From Rhodobacteraceae bacterium Water-Bin34 (lineage in GTDB: Bacteria; Pseudomonadota; Alphaproteobacteria; Rhodobacterales; Rhodobacteraceae), in contig FZLS01000001.1 of NCBI GenBank assembly GCA_900197625.1, positions 1 through 64,000 on the forward strand: a stretch of 64,000 nt of DNA, read 5' to 3'. This document shows positions 7,880 to 17,109 of this stretch, one piece after another. The number at the start of each line of letters is the position of its first letter. Positions within the stretch are counted from its first letter, which is position 1. Made by a program: the position numbers and the translations under genes. The notes under the pieces were generated by a model, which was not told the DNA's origin, did no database searches, and saw only the letters and a program-made list of their open reading frames with translations.

Positions 7880-9025
7880 ATGGCAATCATATGGAGACAT
7901 TCCGCACTTGCTCAAAGGCACGCTGAAATAGGGGGTGAATTAGAGGATTGGAATGGAATGGGCACAGCATGGTTTTATGATGATACATCAGAACGTGCAC
8001 AAGCTGATTATGAAGCAATAAGAACAAAAGCAGGCTTAATGGATGTATCTGGCTTGAAAAAAGTTCATTTGGTTGGGCCTGATGCTGCTTATGTAATTGA
8101 TAGAGTTACAACAAGAAATGTTGATAAAATTGGTGTTGGTAGATGTACCTATGCAGCTATTTTGAACGATGAAGGAAAATTCATCGATGATTGTGTTATT
8201 TATCATTTAAACGTTAATCAGTGGATGGTTGTACACGGAACCGGAACTGGTATGGAGCAACTCACATCTGTTGCAGCAGCAAAAAATTGTGCGGTGCTTT
8301 TTGATGATGATTTACATGATATGTCTCTCCAAGGCCCGGTTGCAGTAGATTTCTTAGCAAAGCATATTAAAGGGATCAGAGATCTAGCGTACTTCGGTGT
8401 AATGCATACTAAACTATTTGGGAAAAATGTTATGATCTCACGAACTGGTTATACTGGTGAGCGTGGATATGAGATTTATGTTGCAGCCAAAGATGCAGTT
8501 CATGTTTGGGATAACATTTTATCAGATGGTGCAGATATGGGCATCACTCCGGTTCAATTCTCCACATTGGATCTCCTAAGAACAGAAAGCTATTTATTAT
8601 TCTATCCAGGTGATAATTCTGAAACATATCCTTTTGATGATGAAGTATGTGGGGATACACTTTGGGAGCTAGGTCTAGAATTTGTAGTATCACCAGGTAA
8701 AACTGGATTTGTAGGTGCTGAGAACCATTACGCTGCAAAAGGTAAAGAGCGCTTTAAGATTTATGGTGTATTATTAGATGGAACTACTCCAGCTGATGAA
8801 GGTGCTGAGTTGCTTCAAAATGGAGTAAAAGTAGGTGATGTAACGTTTGGAATGTATTCCAATGTAAATAATCACAACGTTGGAATTGCGCGTATGCCGG
8901 TTGCAGCTGCATCTCCAGGTACAGCATTAACTGTTCGTAATAACGATGGGACAGAAATTGCATGTACCGCTCAAGAAATGCCGTTCTATGACAAAGATAA
9001 ATCAATCCGCGAAGCAAAGGGTTAA
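7880..9025 (+). CDS. dmmD: GcvT-like tetrahydrofolate-binding protein of dimethylamine oxidation
   Basis: The 381 residues match the aminomethyltransferase (GcvT) fold: GLMDVSGLKKVHLVGPDA near 46, the TRTGYTGERGYEIY-like segment SRTGYTGERGYEIYVAA near 194 and a C-terminal GcvT beta-barrel. DmmD is required for growth on methylated amines in Ruegeria pomeroyi, and the gene order D-A-B-C is the same here. It likely captures formaldehyde released by the monooxygenase on tetrahydrofolate (inference). The ATG at 7880 has AAAGGAG upstream; a longer frame from 7808 lacks such a site. The DUF1989 half found in TMAO demethylase (Tdm) is absent, so this is not Tdm. Confidence 0.85.
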   Translation: MAIIWRHSALAQRHAEIGGELEDWNGMGTAWFYDDTSERAQADYEAIRTKAGLMDVSGLKKVHLVGPDAAYVIDRVTTRNVDKIGVGRCTYAAILNDEGKFIDDCVIYHLNVNQWMVVHGTGTGMEQLTSVAAAKNCAVLFDDDLHDMSLQGPVAVDFLAKHIKGIRDLAYFGVMHTKLFGKNVMISRTGYTGERGYEIYVAAKDAVHVWDNILSDGADMGITPVQFSTLDLLRTESYLLFYPGDNSETYPFDDEVCGDTLWELGLEFVVSPGKTGFVGAENHYAAKGKERFKIYGVLLDGTTPADEGAELLQNGVKVGDVTFGMYSNVNNHNVGIARMPVAAASPGTALTVRNNDGTEIACTAQEMPFYDKDKSIREAKG

Positions 9026-9031
9026 GATAAA

Positions 9032-9059
9032 ATTTGGTGCGGGGCGACTCGCACCAAAT
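9032..9059 (+). other. Stem-loop between dmmD and dmmA without a U-run
   Basis: Perfect 10-bp stem ATTTGGTGCG (9032-9041) with CGCACCAAAT (9050-9059) and an 8-base loop, seven bases after dmmD. What follows is A-rich, so it is a poor terminator. An RNA-processing or 3'-end stabilising role that uncouples dmmD from dmmABC is plausible. The gap to dmmA is 159 bases. Confidence 0.55.
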
Positions 9060-9184
9060 AAAATATTACAAATAAAATTTTTGACTTGAAAATTATATTT
9101 GGTTCTTAATATTTATATAAATGAAAATTAAAAAGAATTGAAGGCTACCAAATCAGCTAGTTATATGAGGGGTAAATAAATTAT

Positions 9185-9793
9185 ATGTCGACCTTTGAAT
9201 TCCCAGAGTCCATAAAAAGTCGTCCTACTTACGGCAAACTTGAGAAGCGGGCCGGAAAATCATATCTTTTTATCGCTGATGCAGAAGGTGCAGAAGCCAT
9301 TATTGATTTGGCTTCAACAGACCAAGACTTAATGACAAAATCACATGTTATTTATATACCCAAAGATACTGGTGAAAAGTATCAAAAAAAACTTAATGAT
9401 TTGAATATAAAACAACTTTATATCGGGCCGTCATATTCAGCAGCTCAGTCCCGAATATTGCAAACATTTGAACAAGCTCATATGGGTTTACAAGTATGTT
9501 TAACCGGAACTGAAGGTCTAATTGGTCAAGCACTTCGAGATGCTATTGCAGCTGGAATACCTCATACTTCAATACAAACTGAACACAGGGGGTCTTTAGG
9601 TAGAAGGATGCAGTGTGTTCACTGTAAAGGTATAACAGAAGATGTAATTCTTGACCCATTTGTATGTTCGCATTGTGGATTAAACCTATTTGTACGCGAT
9701 CACTATTCACGTAGATTGGCAGCTTTCCAGGGAGTATGCATAGATGCGGAAGATCCAGGAAATATACCAGAGTCAGTGGAGCTTTATAAATGA
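9185..9793 (+). CDS. dmmA: Dimethylamine monooxygenase subunit with C-terminal zinc-ribbon-like domain
   Basis: Subunit of the three-component enzyme that oxidatively demethylates dimethylamine to methylamine and formaldehyde. The 202 residues have no obvious cofactor fold at the N-terminus. The C-terminus carries CVHC and CSHC pairs (about residues 143-146 and 160-163) before the conserved-looking VRDHYSRRLAAF, suggesting a metal ribbon. Its stop codon overlaps the next gene by 4 bases (ATGA). The subunit letter is assigned from the dmmDABC order, not from a comparison I could run. The Shine-Dalgarno (GAGGGG) is rather far, about 13 bases. Confidence 0.8.
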   Translation: MSTFEFPESIKSRPTYGKLEKRAGKSYLFIADAEGAEAIIDLASTDQDLMTKSHVIYIPKDTGEKYQKKLNDLNIKQLYIGPSYSAAQSRILQTFEQAHMGLQVCLTGTEGLIGQALRDAIAAGIPHTSIQTEHRGSLGRRMQCVHCKGITEDVILDPFVCSHCGLNLFVRDHYSRRLAAFQGVCIDAEDPGNIPESVELYK

Positions 9794-10752
9794 GTGGTGC
9801 AGAAAAAATAAACGTTAAGGTAACAAACATCGTAAAATTGAATGATTTAGTTACAAGATTTGAATTTAAGAGAACTGATGGTGGGCTGTTTCCAACTTTT
9901 TCTGGTGGAGCACATACTGTTATAGAACTTAAAGATGGTGATTTAACACGGCGAAATCCATATTCACTCATGTCTGATCCCATGGATCAAGATGGATATT
10001 CTATTTCAGTTAGGCGAGACGATGAAGGGCGAGGTGGCTCTCTTTTCCTGCATAATAATATCAAAATTGGTGATGATGTGGTCTTAAGTCATCCAGTTAA
10101 TCTTTTCTCTTTAGATTTAAGAGCGAAAAAACATCTGATGATCGCTGGTGGAATTGGAATTACCCCATTTTTGGCTCAAATTAAACAGCTAGACCGAAGT
10201 CATGGTAACTGGGAGCTACATTATAGTGTTCGTAACCAAAGTTTAGGAACCTATGTAAATGACTTAAAGTCAATGCACCCTAATGATGTAAATATATATT
10301 ATGATGATGAGAAAAATTTTATAGATATAGTAAATCTTTTAGACGGACAGCCTTTAGGAACGCATCTTTATATATGCGGCCCAAAAGGAATGATCGATTG
10401 GGTCGTTGGAGAAGCATCTAATCTTGGCTGGCCAGTTGAGGCTATACACTACGAAGAATTTTTAGCACCCCAGCCAGGAAAGCCATTCCAGGTTAAACTC
10501 TCCGCCTCAGACAAAGTTGTAAATGTAGGGGAAAGTGAGAGTTTGCTTGAAGCTATAGAGAGAGAAGGCGTCGATGCTCCATATCTATGTAGAGGGGGTG
10601 CATGTGGGCAATGTGAAACATCTGTTATTGAAGCTGATGGCGAATTTATTCATAGAGACCACTGGTTGGAAGATGAAGATAAAATATCCGGTAAAAAAAT
10701 AATGCCATGTGTATCACGATTTGATGGTAAAACTCTTGTATTAGATAGGTAA
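9790..10752 (+). CDS. dmmB: Dimethylamine monooxygenase reductase subunit (FMN/NAD(P)H, 2Fe-2S)
   Basis: Phthalate-dioxygenase-reductase type electron-transfer subunit, 320 residues. It has a flavin domain with RRNPYSLMSDP near 54-64, an NAD(P)H domain with MIAGGIGITPF near 117-127 and YICGPKGM near 196, then a plant-type ferredoxin domain with C-x4-C-x2-C in YLCRGGACGQCE and a fourth Cys in MPCVSR. It passes electrons from NAD(P)H to the heme subunit. Translationally coupled to dmmA and five bases before dmmC. Confidence 0.88.
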   Translation: MSGAEKINVKVTNIVKLNDLVTRFEFKRTDGGLFPTFSGGAHTVIELKDGDLTRRNPYSLMSDPMDQDGYSISVRRDDEGRGGSLFLHNNIKIGDDVVLSHPVNLFSLDLRAKKHLMIAGGIGITPFLAQIKQLDRSHGNWELHYSVRNQSLGTYVNDLKSMHPNDVNIYYDDEKNFIDIVNLLDGQPLGTHLYICGPKGMIDWVVGEASNLGWPVEAIHYEEFLAPQPGKPFQVKLSASDKVVNVGESESLLEAIEREGVDAPYLCRGGACGQCETSVIEADGEFIHRDHWLEDEDKISGKKIMPCVSRFDGKTLVLDR

Positions 10753-10757
10753 AGCTC

Positions 10758-11822
10758 ATGACAATTCAATTTAAAGATGAAACATTTAGAAATGATTACA
10801 CATTCAAGAATTCTGAGTGGGCAATAAAAAGATTTCCATTTCCTTTTCATGAAGATAGCTACATGTATTCAGTGAATATGGAGCAACACAAGGGTGGCCC
10901 AGAAGGTTCTATTTATGAAAAACGATTTGATGTTGATGAGCATTATCTAGGTGAAATGCGCGATCGTGCAGAAGTACTCATTGAAGACCCATTGAGGTGC
11001 CAATCATTACCACATATGACACTTGCCGGTTGGGATTTGCTTGAATTGATCATGGTATCAAAATCAGAAGATTATCCTGATCTATTTGAATTACACCGTG
11101 AGGGTAATAATTGGCGCTGGGTAAATAAACCCATGCAAATTGATGATAGCTTTACCTTCTTAGATGATGCGACCCTTCCATATGGGCCAATGGAATACAT
11201 AACACGACAAACGCAAGGTGATTTTGTTATTTTAGATCAAAGGGAAAATAACCTTTGGATGGACGCTGGCATGGTTACAACACAGGCAGACTGGTCATTA
11301 GATTTTGATATTGGAATGAATTTCTTTGAGTGGCATGCACCTGTACCTAAGGCACATGAAATGGGGATTTTTACTCGGGCATTAAAGTTTTTATTGAATA
11401 TTCAACAGGGTGCTCCCGCACGTAGGTTAAATTGGACTATGACCGTAAATCCTTTATTGGATACGAGCCCAGAAAATTATCATAAATGGGGAGTCCAAAA
11501 AGCTAGTCTTAAGCCAAACAATATTGGTGATAAACAACACCTCCGTGTAGAGCTACAAACCTTTTTCAGGTTGCCAAGATCAAACGCATTAGTTTTCCCA
11601 ATTAGATGTTATCTAGCATCATTTAATGATTTGATGACTGTCCCTAAATGGGGTCGCAGACTACATAGAGTTATTCGTGATTTACCAGAAGAGTTAGCAA
11701 CTTATAAAGGTTTTATAGATAATCGCCCTATGATGTTAGACTTCTTAAAAAAATACGATGATGGCAAACCCACATCTGACGGGATTTGGCCAGATCTAGA
11801 TACAGAACCACCACGTGGTTAG
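10758..11822 (+). CDS. dmmC: Heme-dependent oxidative N-demethylase catalytic subunit (DUF3445)
   Basis: The 354-residue protein looks like the DUF3445/HODM alpha family, where a PAS-like fold holds heme and oxidises dimethylamine to methylamine plus formaldehyde. Recognisable segments are YLGEMRDRAEVL near 67, DQRENNLWMDAGMVTTQADWSLDFDIG near 154-180 (cited in part) and FFRLPRSNALVFPIRCYL near 268. It is the last gene of dmmDABC and overlaps the convergent regulator gene by 4 bases. The Shine-Dalgarno is weak, consistent with coupling to dmmB. Confidence 0.85.
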   Translation: MTIQFKDETFRNDYTFKNSEWAIKRFPFPFHEDSYMYSVNMEQHKGGPEGSIYEKRFDVDEHYLGEMRDRAEVLIEDPLRCQSLPHMTLAGWDLLELIMVSKSEDYPDLFELHREGNNWRWVNKPMQIDDSFTFLDDATLPYGPMEYITRQTQGDFVILDQRENNLWMDAGMVTTQADWSLDFDIGMNFFEWHAPVPKAHEMGIFTRALKFLLNIQQGAPARRLNWTMTVNPLLDTSPENYHKWGVQKASLKPNNIGDKQHLRVELQTFFRLPRSNALVFPIRCYLASFNDLMTVPKWGRRLHRVIRDLPEELATYKGFIDNRPMMLDFLKKYDDGKPTSDGIWPDLDTEPPRG

Positions 11823-12439
11823 GTAACCTGGGGATAAGATATAATTGACAGGTATTTAGCTGGAAGATTTGTTAATTTTCCAGGCCCATGTGGTGCATCT
11901 GCGTCAAAAAACAATGTGTCACCTGGCTCAAGAGTGTAGGTATTATCACCGTGACGGTAATCAATTTCACCTTCAAGCATATAAATTGTTTCAATACCAT
12001 CATGTTGGAATGTTTCAAACGTATCTGACTCGCTTGTTAATGATATAAGATAGGGCTCAACAATTACACCGCTTGAATTGCCGCCAATATGACCAAGAAG
12101 TTTATACTGATGTCCCGCACGTGTTCCGGCGCGTTCAAGTTCGACACCCTCTCCAGACTTTGTATGTTCCGCAGTTCGAGAACTTTCGTAGCCTCTAAAC
12201 AAAGCAGTAATTGGGATCATTAATGCATCTGCTAATGTTTGCAGTGTATTAAGAGATGCAGATGTATTACCATTTTCAATTTTTGATAACATACCAATTG
12301 ATAATCCAGTTGATGCAGCTAAATCCGCAACAGTCATCGACCGTTGTCGGCGGTGGGATTTAACTTCCCTGCCGATTGCAAGCTCGAGAATTTTTTCACG
12401 AGGCTCTCTGATTCGATGTGGGTTTTGTTCAAGGTTCAC
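11819..12439 (-). CDS. XRE-family transcriptional regulator with C-terminal cupin
   Basis: DNA-binding regulator of 206 residues: a helix-turn-helix at about 30-85 (MTVADLAASTGLSIGMLSKI) and a cupin sensor at about 130-200 (EIDYRHGDNTYTLEPGDTLFF, cited as key segment, and DADAPHG). XRE-cupin proteins usually sense small metabolites and control adjacent catabolic genes. It lies between dmmC and tmoX, so methylamine or TMAO control is the natural guess. The start is a GTG; the only in-frame alternatives upstream before a stop are non-standard codons. The ribosome site is weak, which suggests low expression. Confidence 0.85.
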   Translation of the reverse strand: MNLEQNPHRIREPREKILELAIGREVKSHRRQRSMTVADLAASTGLSIGMLSKIENGNTSASLNTLQTLADALMIPITALFRGYESSRTAEHTKSGEGVELERAGTRAGHQYKLLGHIGGNSSGVIVEPYLISLTSESDTFETFQHDGIETIYMLEGEIDYRHGDNTYTLEPGDTLFFDADAPHGPGKLTNLPAKYLSIISYPQVT

Positions 12440-12808
12440 AATTTTAGTTTCTTTGTTAATAGCTTCGCACTCCTATGCGTAAAATCTAATCAAAAATCTA
12501 GCTTTATTAGTATGTTAAGTCCATTTAAGCACAAAAATGTCAAAAAATATACTTTTTTATTCCTAAAGTTAAAAAAATATAACTTTTATGAAACGATTCC
12601 TTGAATTAGCTCAATATTATGTCAAAACAAGACGAAAAGTGCCTATTTTTTATGATTTTTATGAAAATAATCGCCCCTATCAATAAAAAAACTTGATTGT
12701 TAGGAATAATCTGACAGTATGTAATAACTAATATTCAAAAAGATTATAGTATGATGCCTAGGCATCTAACATTTGCGGCAACGTCCGCCTCATAACTCGG
12801 AGGAATAA
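12440..12808. promoter_or_regulatory. Divergent promoter region, XRE-cupin regulator / tmoX
   Basis: 369 bases without a gene and strongly AT-rich. Toward tmoX there is a -10-like TATAGT at 12745-12750 with no good -35, a 14-bp perfect palindrome just after it, a short GCGG/CCGC hairpin at 12775-12788 and the tmoX Shine-Dalgarno CGGAGG at 12798-12803. The half near the regulator holds no motif I can name. Confidence 0.5.
12753..12766. promoter_or_regulatory. Palindromic operator candidate at the tmoX promoter
   Basis: GATGCCTAGGCATC is a perfect 14-bp palindrome beginning three bases after the putative -10 and so covering the expected start point. That is a repressor-type position. The nearby XRE-cupin regulator is the obvious candidate to bind it, but this is not shown. 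Confidence 0.5.
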
Positions 12809-13750
<942 letters not shown>

Positions 13751-13777
13751 TATCAGTATAGTTTATTAAAAAGTCTT

Positions 13778-13810
13778 AACCCTGCCCACGGATTTGGGCA
13801 GGGTTTTATT
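13778..13810 (+). terminator. Leaky terminator between tmoX and tmoV
   Basis: A 10-bp GC-rich stem AACCCTGCCC/GGGCAGGGTT (13778-13787 with 13796-13805) is followed by a short U run. It lies between the binding-protein gene and the ATPase gene of one transporter, the usual arrangement for making more binding protein than membrane complex. Confidence 0.75.
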
Positions 13811-13828
13811 TAAAGTGAGTGATAAAAT

Positions 13829-14857
13829 ATGACAAATTCAAAACCGGTTATATCTTGTAAAAATGTTTGGAAACTTTTTGGATTTGCTCCAGAAAAATAC
13901 TACAAAAGTCTTTCAGAAAATAAAAGTTATGAAGATATTCAAGCGGATGGATACATTGCAGGAGTTAAAGACGTTTCCGTAGACGTATTTAAGGGTGAGA
14001 TGCTTGTTATCATGGGTTTGTCTGGCTCGGGAAAATCAACACTCTTGAGATGCATGTCCAGGCTTCACGATATTACTGGTGGTACAATAGCTATTGATGA
14101 CCAAGATATCATGTCGCTTGAAGAAAAAGAACTAATAGATTTACGCAGAAATAAAATGGGTATGGTCTTTCAGAGTTTCGGACTTTTGCCACATAGGTCT
14201 GTTTTAGAAAACGTAGCATTTCCCCTCGAAATGCGTGGGCAGAGCAAACACGATAGAAGAGATCGTGCATTAGAAGTTATCAAATTAGTTGGCTTAGAAG
14301 GGCGTGAAGATTATTTCCCACGAGAACTTTCTGGTGGTCAGCAGCAGCGTGTGGGAATTGCGAGATCATTGGCCATCGAGCCAGATATTTGGTTTCTTGA
14401 TGAGCCTTTCTCGGCTTTGGACCCATTGATACGTAGAGAAATGCAGGATGAATTTCTGCGTTTGCAAGATATGTTAGGTAAAACTATTATTTTTGTGACA
14501 CATGATTTTGATGAAGCACTCAGACTTGCTGATAGAATAGCTATTATGAAAGATGGTGCAATTGAACAGTGTGATACGCCAGATGAAATTGTTTTAAACC
14601 CTGCAACTGAATATGTTGCTAAATTTACTCAAGAGATTGATACAGCACGTGTTGTGAGAGCTAAAACCTTAATGAAGCAAGGAGCTAAAAAATCACTTTC
14701 GGGAGATGCTTTATCCGCGAATGCAACCATTCAAGAATTAGCTAGAACAATTGTAAATGATGCCCGTAAAGAGTTTCCAGTTGAAGATGAAAAGGGAAAA
14801 ATCATTGGATCAATGAATAGGCAAGCAGCTTTGGATGTCTTGTTGGGAGATAAATAA
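13829..14857 (+). CDS. tmoV: TMAO ABC transporter, ATP-binding protein
   Basis: Cytosolic ATPase of 342 residues that drives TMAO import. It has Walker A GLSGSGKST at about 63-71, the signature LSGGQQQR, Walker B IWFLDEP and an H-loop in FVTHD. The 40-residue insertion before Walker A and the C-terminal extension of about 70 residues resemble glycine-betaine type ProV/OpuAA ATPases. Its stop codon overlaps the next ATG (TAATG), so synthesis is coupled to the permease. Confidence 0.88.
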   Translation: MTNSKPVISCKNVWKLFGFAPEKYYKSLSENKSYEDIQADGYIAGVKDVSVDVFKGEMLVIMGLSGSGKSTLLRCMSRLHDITGGTIAIDDQDIMSLEEKELIDLRRNKMGMVFQSFGLLPHRSVLENVAFPLEMRGQSKHDRRDRALEVIKLVGLEGREDYFPRELSGGQQQRVGIARSLAIEPDIWFLDEPFSALDPLIRREMQDEFLRLQDMLGKTIIFVTHDFDEALRLADRIAIMKDGAIEQCDTPDEIVLNPATEYVAKFTQEIDTARVVRAKTLMKQGAKKSLSGDALSANATIQELARTIVNDARKEFPVEDEKGKIIGSMNRQAALDVLLGDK

Positions 14858-17097
14858 TGCAGAATTCAATTTTTGCTAATCAAAAAGTGTTTAATGATAA
14901 GACAATCCTGCTAAGTCTTCTTGGATTGAGCATATTGTTTATTCTAGCAAAAATTATTGGCATCCTACCTGAATTTTTAAACCGAGTTCCTGAATATATG
15001 ATTCCTCAATATGCTGAGACTTTAGATCAAAAATTCAACAATAATCGAGATTGGATGACATCAATTACAAGATTTTTCTCGCAAAGGTTAGAATTCCAAC
15101 TCAAAGTGATGGCTCATTTATTTTATGGAGCAAGGGTTCATTTCTTCAATCCAATTGATTGGCTTTCACTATTACTACCAGCAACTGCATTGGTTTATTT
15201 CATAGATGGGCGTAAAGTCGCTTTTGTAACTGCAGCAATAATTTCTGCTACCGCTATTATATTTACGTTTCTCATGAATGAAGACGCACAATTAATGTAT
15301 ATGTGGTTATTCCTAGGCCTTTCGGCGATTGGGTGTACTTACGCTTTTATAAAATATAGTTTTATATCACCATTCTTTATTTTTGGTGCGGTGAGTATTT
15401 ATGCGCTTATATTAAATGGATATAAATTAGGTCCTTTGCCATGGTCTTCAGTGGCTGCAACAGCAGCAGTAATTGGGTATTATCTTGGTGGATGGAGGTT
15501 GGCTCTTTTAGGGGGTGGGACATTTATATGGACAGCACTTATCGGTCAATGGAAATTAGCAATGGAAACTCTTTCTGTTTTGGTCGTTGCAGCGCCTGTA
15601 GCATTCGTTGTTGGTCTGTTACTTGGCATTATGGCTTGGAAATTTTCAAAATTTGATAAATTTTTGAGACCATTACTTTCGGTTTTACAAACATTACCGT
15701 TTTTTACATATCTCCTTCCTGCTGTAATATTTTTTAAAGTGGGTCCCACAGCGGGTGCTATGGCCACAATCATTTATGCCATACCGCCAATGATATTAAT
15801 GACTACATTGGGTTTGAAAAAAGTCAGTCCTGAAATAGTTGAAGCTGGAAAGATGGCAGGCTGCTCACGATGGCAAATGTTAAGTAAAGTTTACATTCCT
15901 GCTGCACGAACAGAACTTCTAGTAGGACTAAACCAAGTTATAATGTTATGCCTCGCTATGGTGGTTTTAACAGCATTTATTGGTATGCCTGGATTAGGGG
16001 CAAAACTTTTAGCCATGATGAATTCTTTCAAATTGGGAAGATCTTTTGAAATTGGTGTAACAATCGTACTTGTAGCTGTTATGTTAGATCGCCTTTCAAA
16101 AGCATGGGTGGTTAAACAACCAGTACATTTTGAGCGTGAAGCCCCATGGTGGGAGCGTCATTTCTTCTTATTGGCTGCAGTTGTCGCATTCTTTGGCTTT
16201 TTAATATTTAGCATGGAAGTCCAATTTGCTGATCAAATTGGACGTAAGCAACATTTCTCAAAAGGTAAAGAAATTGATAAATTAATAAAAGGGTTTTTAG
16301 ACATTGATGGTGTGCAAGCCGTAACGGGTTGGTTGAGATGGTTCTTGATAACTAAAGTCTTAATTCCGTTCCGTGATTTTTTATTATGGATTCCAACGAG
16401 TGCGTTCATCCTGACAATTACAACTTTCTCATTTTGGTTGGGTGGAAAAAAACCTGCTATATATGCATTCTTATTCTTTTCGTTTGTTGCATCAACTGGA
16501 TGGTGGGATCGGTCTGTGATTACATTATACACAGTGATATCTGCTGTTGCATTAGCAATGATAATTGGATTGCCGATGGCTATCTGGGCAGCGAGAAGTG
16601 AAAAATGGTCCAAGCGAATACTACTATTTTGTGATACTGCTCAAACCTTTCCAAGCTTTATCTATTTGTTACCTGCAATTATGTTATTTGGCATTAATGA
16701 TGTGGCCGTTGTTTTTTCTATACTAATTTTTACACTAGTTCCATTGGTCAGATATACCGTAGAAGGTCTTCGAGGTGTTCCGCCAGAAATGACAGAAGCT
16801 GCAGATATGGCAGGTGCTACACGCTTCCAAAAGCTAGTGAATGTGCAATTGCCACTTGCGCTACCGACTATGGCAGTTGGCTTTAATCAAGCAATAATGT
16901 TTGCATTCTTTATGGTTATAATTGCAGCATTTATTGGTACACAAGACTTAGGTCAAGAATTGCAGAGAACATTGGCTGGTACTGATTTGGGGAAAAACTT
17001 TGTTCTAGGTTTGTGTGTTTCACTTATGGCTTTAACTTTTGACCAAACTATAATGAGTTGGACTGAAAAGAGGAAAAAAGCTCTAGGATTAAAATAA
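14857..17097 (+). CDS. tmoW: TMAO ABC transporter, fused double permease
   Basis: Inner-membrane permease of 746 residues with two complete transport domains in one chain. The two coupling motifs are visible as EAGKMAGCSRWQ near 327 and EAADMAGATRFQ near 644, each within a cluster of membrane spans, and many further hydrophobic segments precede the first. Fused permeases of this size are typical for TmoW, whereas OpuAB/ProW have one domain per chain. It ends ten bases before the convergent lysR gene. Confidence 0.87.
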   Translation: MQNSIFANQKVFNDKTILLSLLGLSILFILAKIIGILPEFLNRVPEYMIPQYAETLDQKFNNNRDWMTSITRFFSQRLEFQLKVMAHLFYGARVHFFNPIDWLSLLLPATALVYFIDGRKVAFVTAAIISATAIIFTFLMNEDAQLMYMWLFLGLSAIGCTYAFIKYSFISPFFIFGAVSIYALILNGYKLGPLPWSSVAATAAVIGYYLGGWRLALLGGGTFIWTALIGQWKLAMETLSVLVVAAPVAFVVGLLLGIMAWKFSKFDKFLRPLLSVLQTLPFFTYLLPAVIFFKVGPTAGAMATIIYAIPPMILMTTLGLKKVSPEIVEAGKMAGCSRWQMLSKVYIPAARTELLVGLNQVIMLCLAMVVLTAFIGMPGLGAKLLAMMNSFKLGRSFEIGVTIVLVAVMLDRLSKAWVVKQPVHFEREAPWWERHFFLLAAVVAFFGFLIFSMEVQFADQIGRKQHFSKGKEIDKLIKGFLDIDGVQAVTGWLRWFLITKVLIPFRDFLLWIPTSAFILTITTFSFWLGGKKPAIYAFLFFSFVASTGWWDRSVITLYTVISAVALAMIIGLPMAIWAARSEKWSKRILLFCDTAQTFPSFIYLLPAIMLFGINDVAVVFSILIFTLVPLVRYTVEGLRGVPPEMTEAADMAGATRFQKLVNVQLPLALPTMAVGFNQAIMFAFFMVIIAAFIGTQDLGQELQRTLAGTDLGKNFVLGLCVSLMALTFDQTIMSWTEKRKKALGLK

Positions 17098-17109
17098 ATA
17101 TTAATCCTA
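17084..17109. terminator. Shared hairpin at the convergent tmoW/lysR ends
   Basis: TAGGATTAA (17084-17092) and TTAATCCTA (17101-17109) form a 9-bp stem that includes the end of tmoW and the stop codon region of lysR. U-runs are weak on both strands, so it is a modest bidirectional terminator at best. Confidence 0.45.

Noticed and set aside
7880-9025. TMAO demethylase (tdm)
   Set aside because: Only a GcvT-like domain of 381 residues is present. Tdm is about twice this size and has a DUF1989 zinc domain, and the gene heads dmmABC.
9543-9983. 146-residue minus-strand frame
   Set aside because: Antisense shadow of dmmA and dmmB with no ribosome site or recognisable domain.
16233-16613. 126-residue minus-strand frame
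   Set aside because: Antisense shadow of tmoW; composition and lack of a start signal argue against coding.
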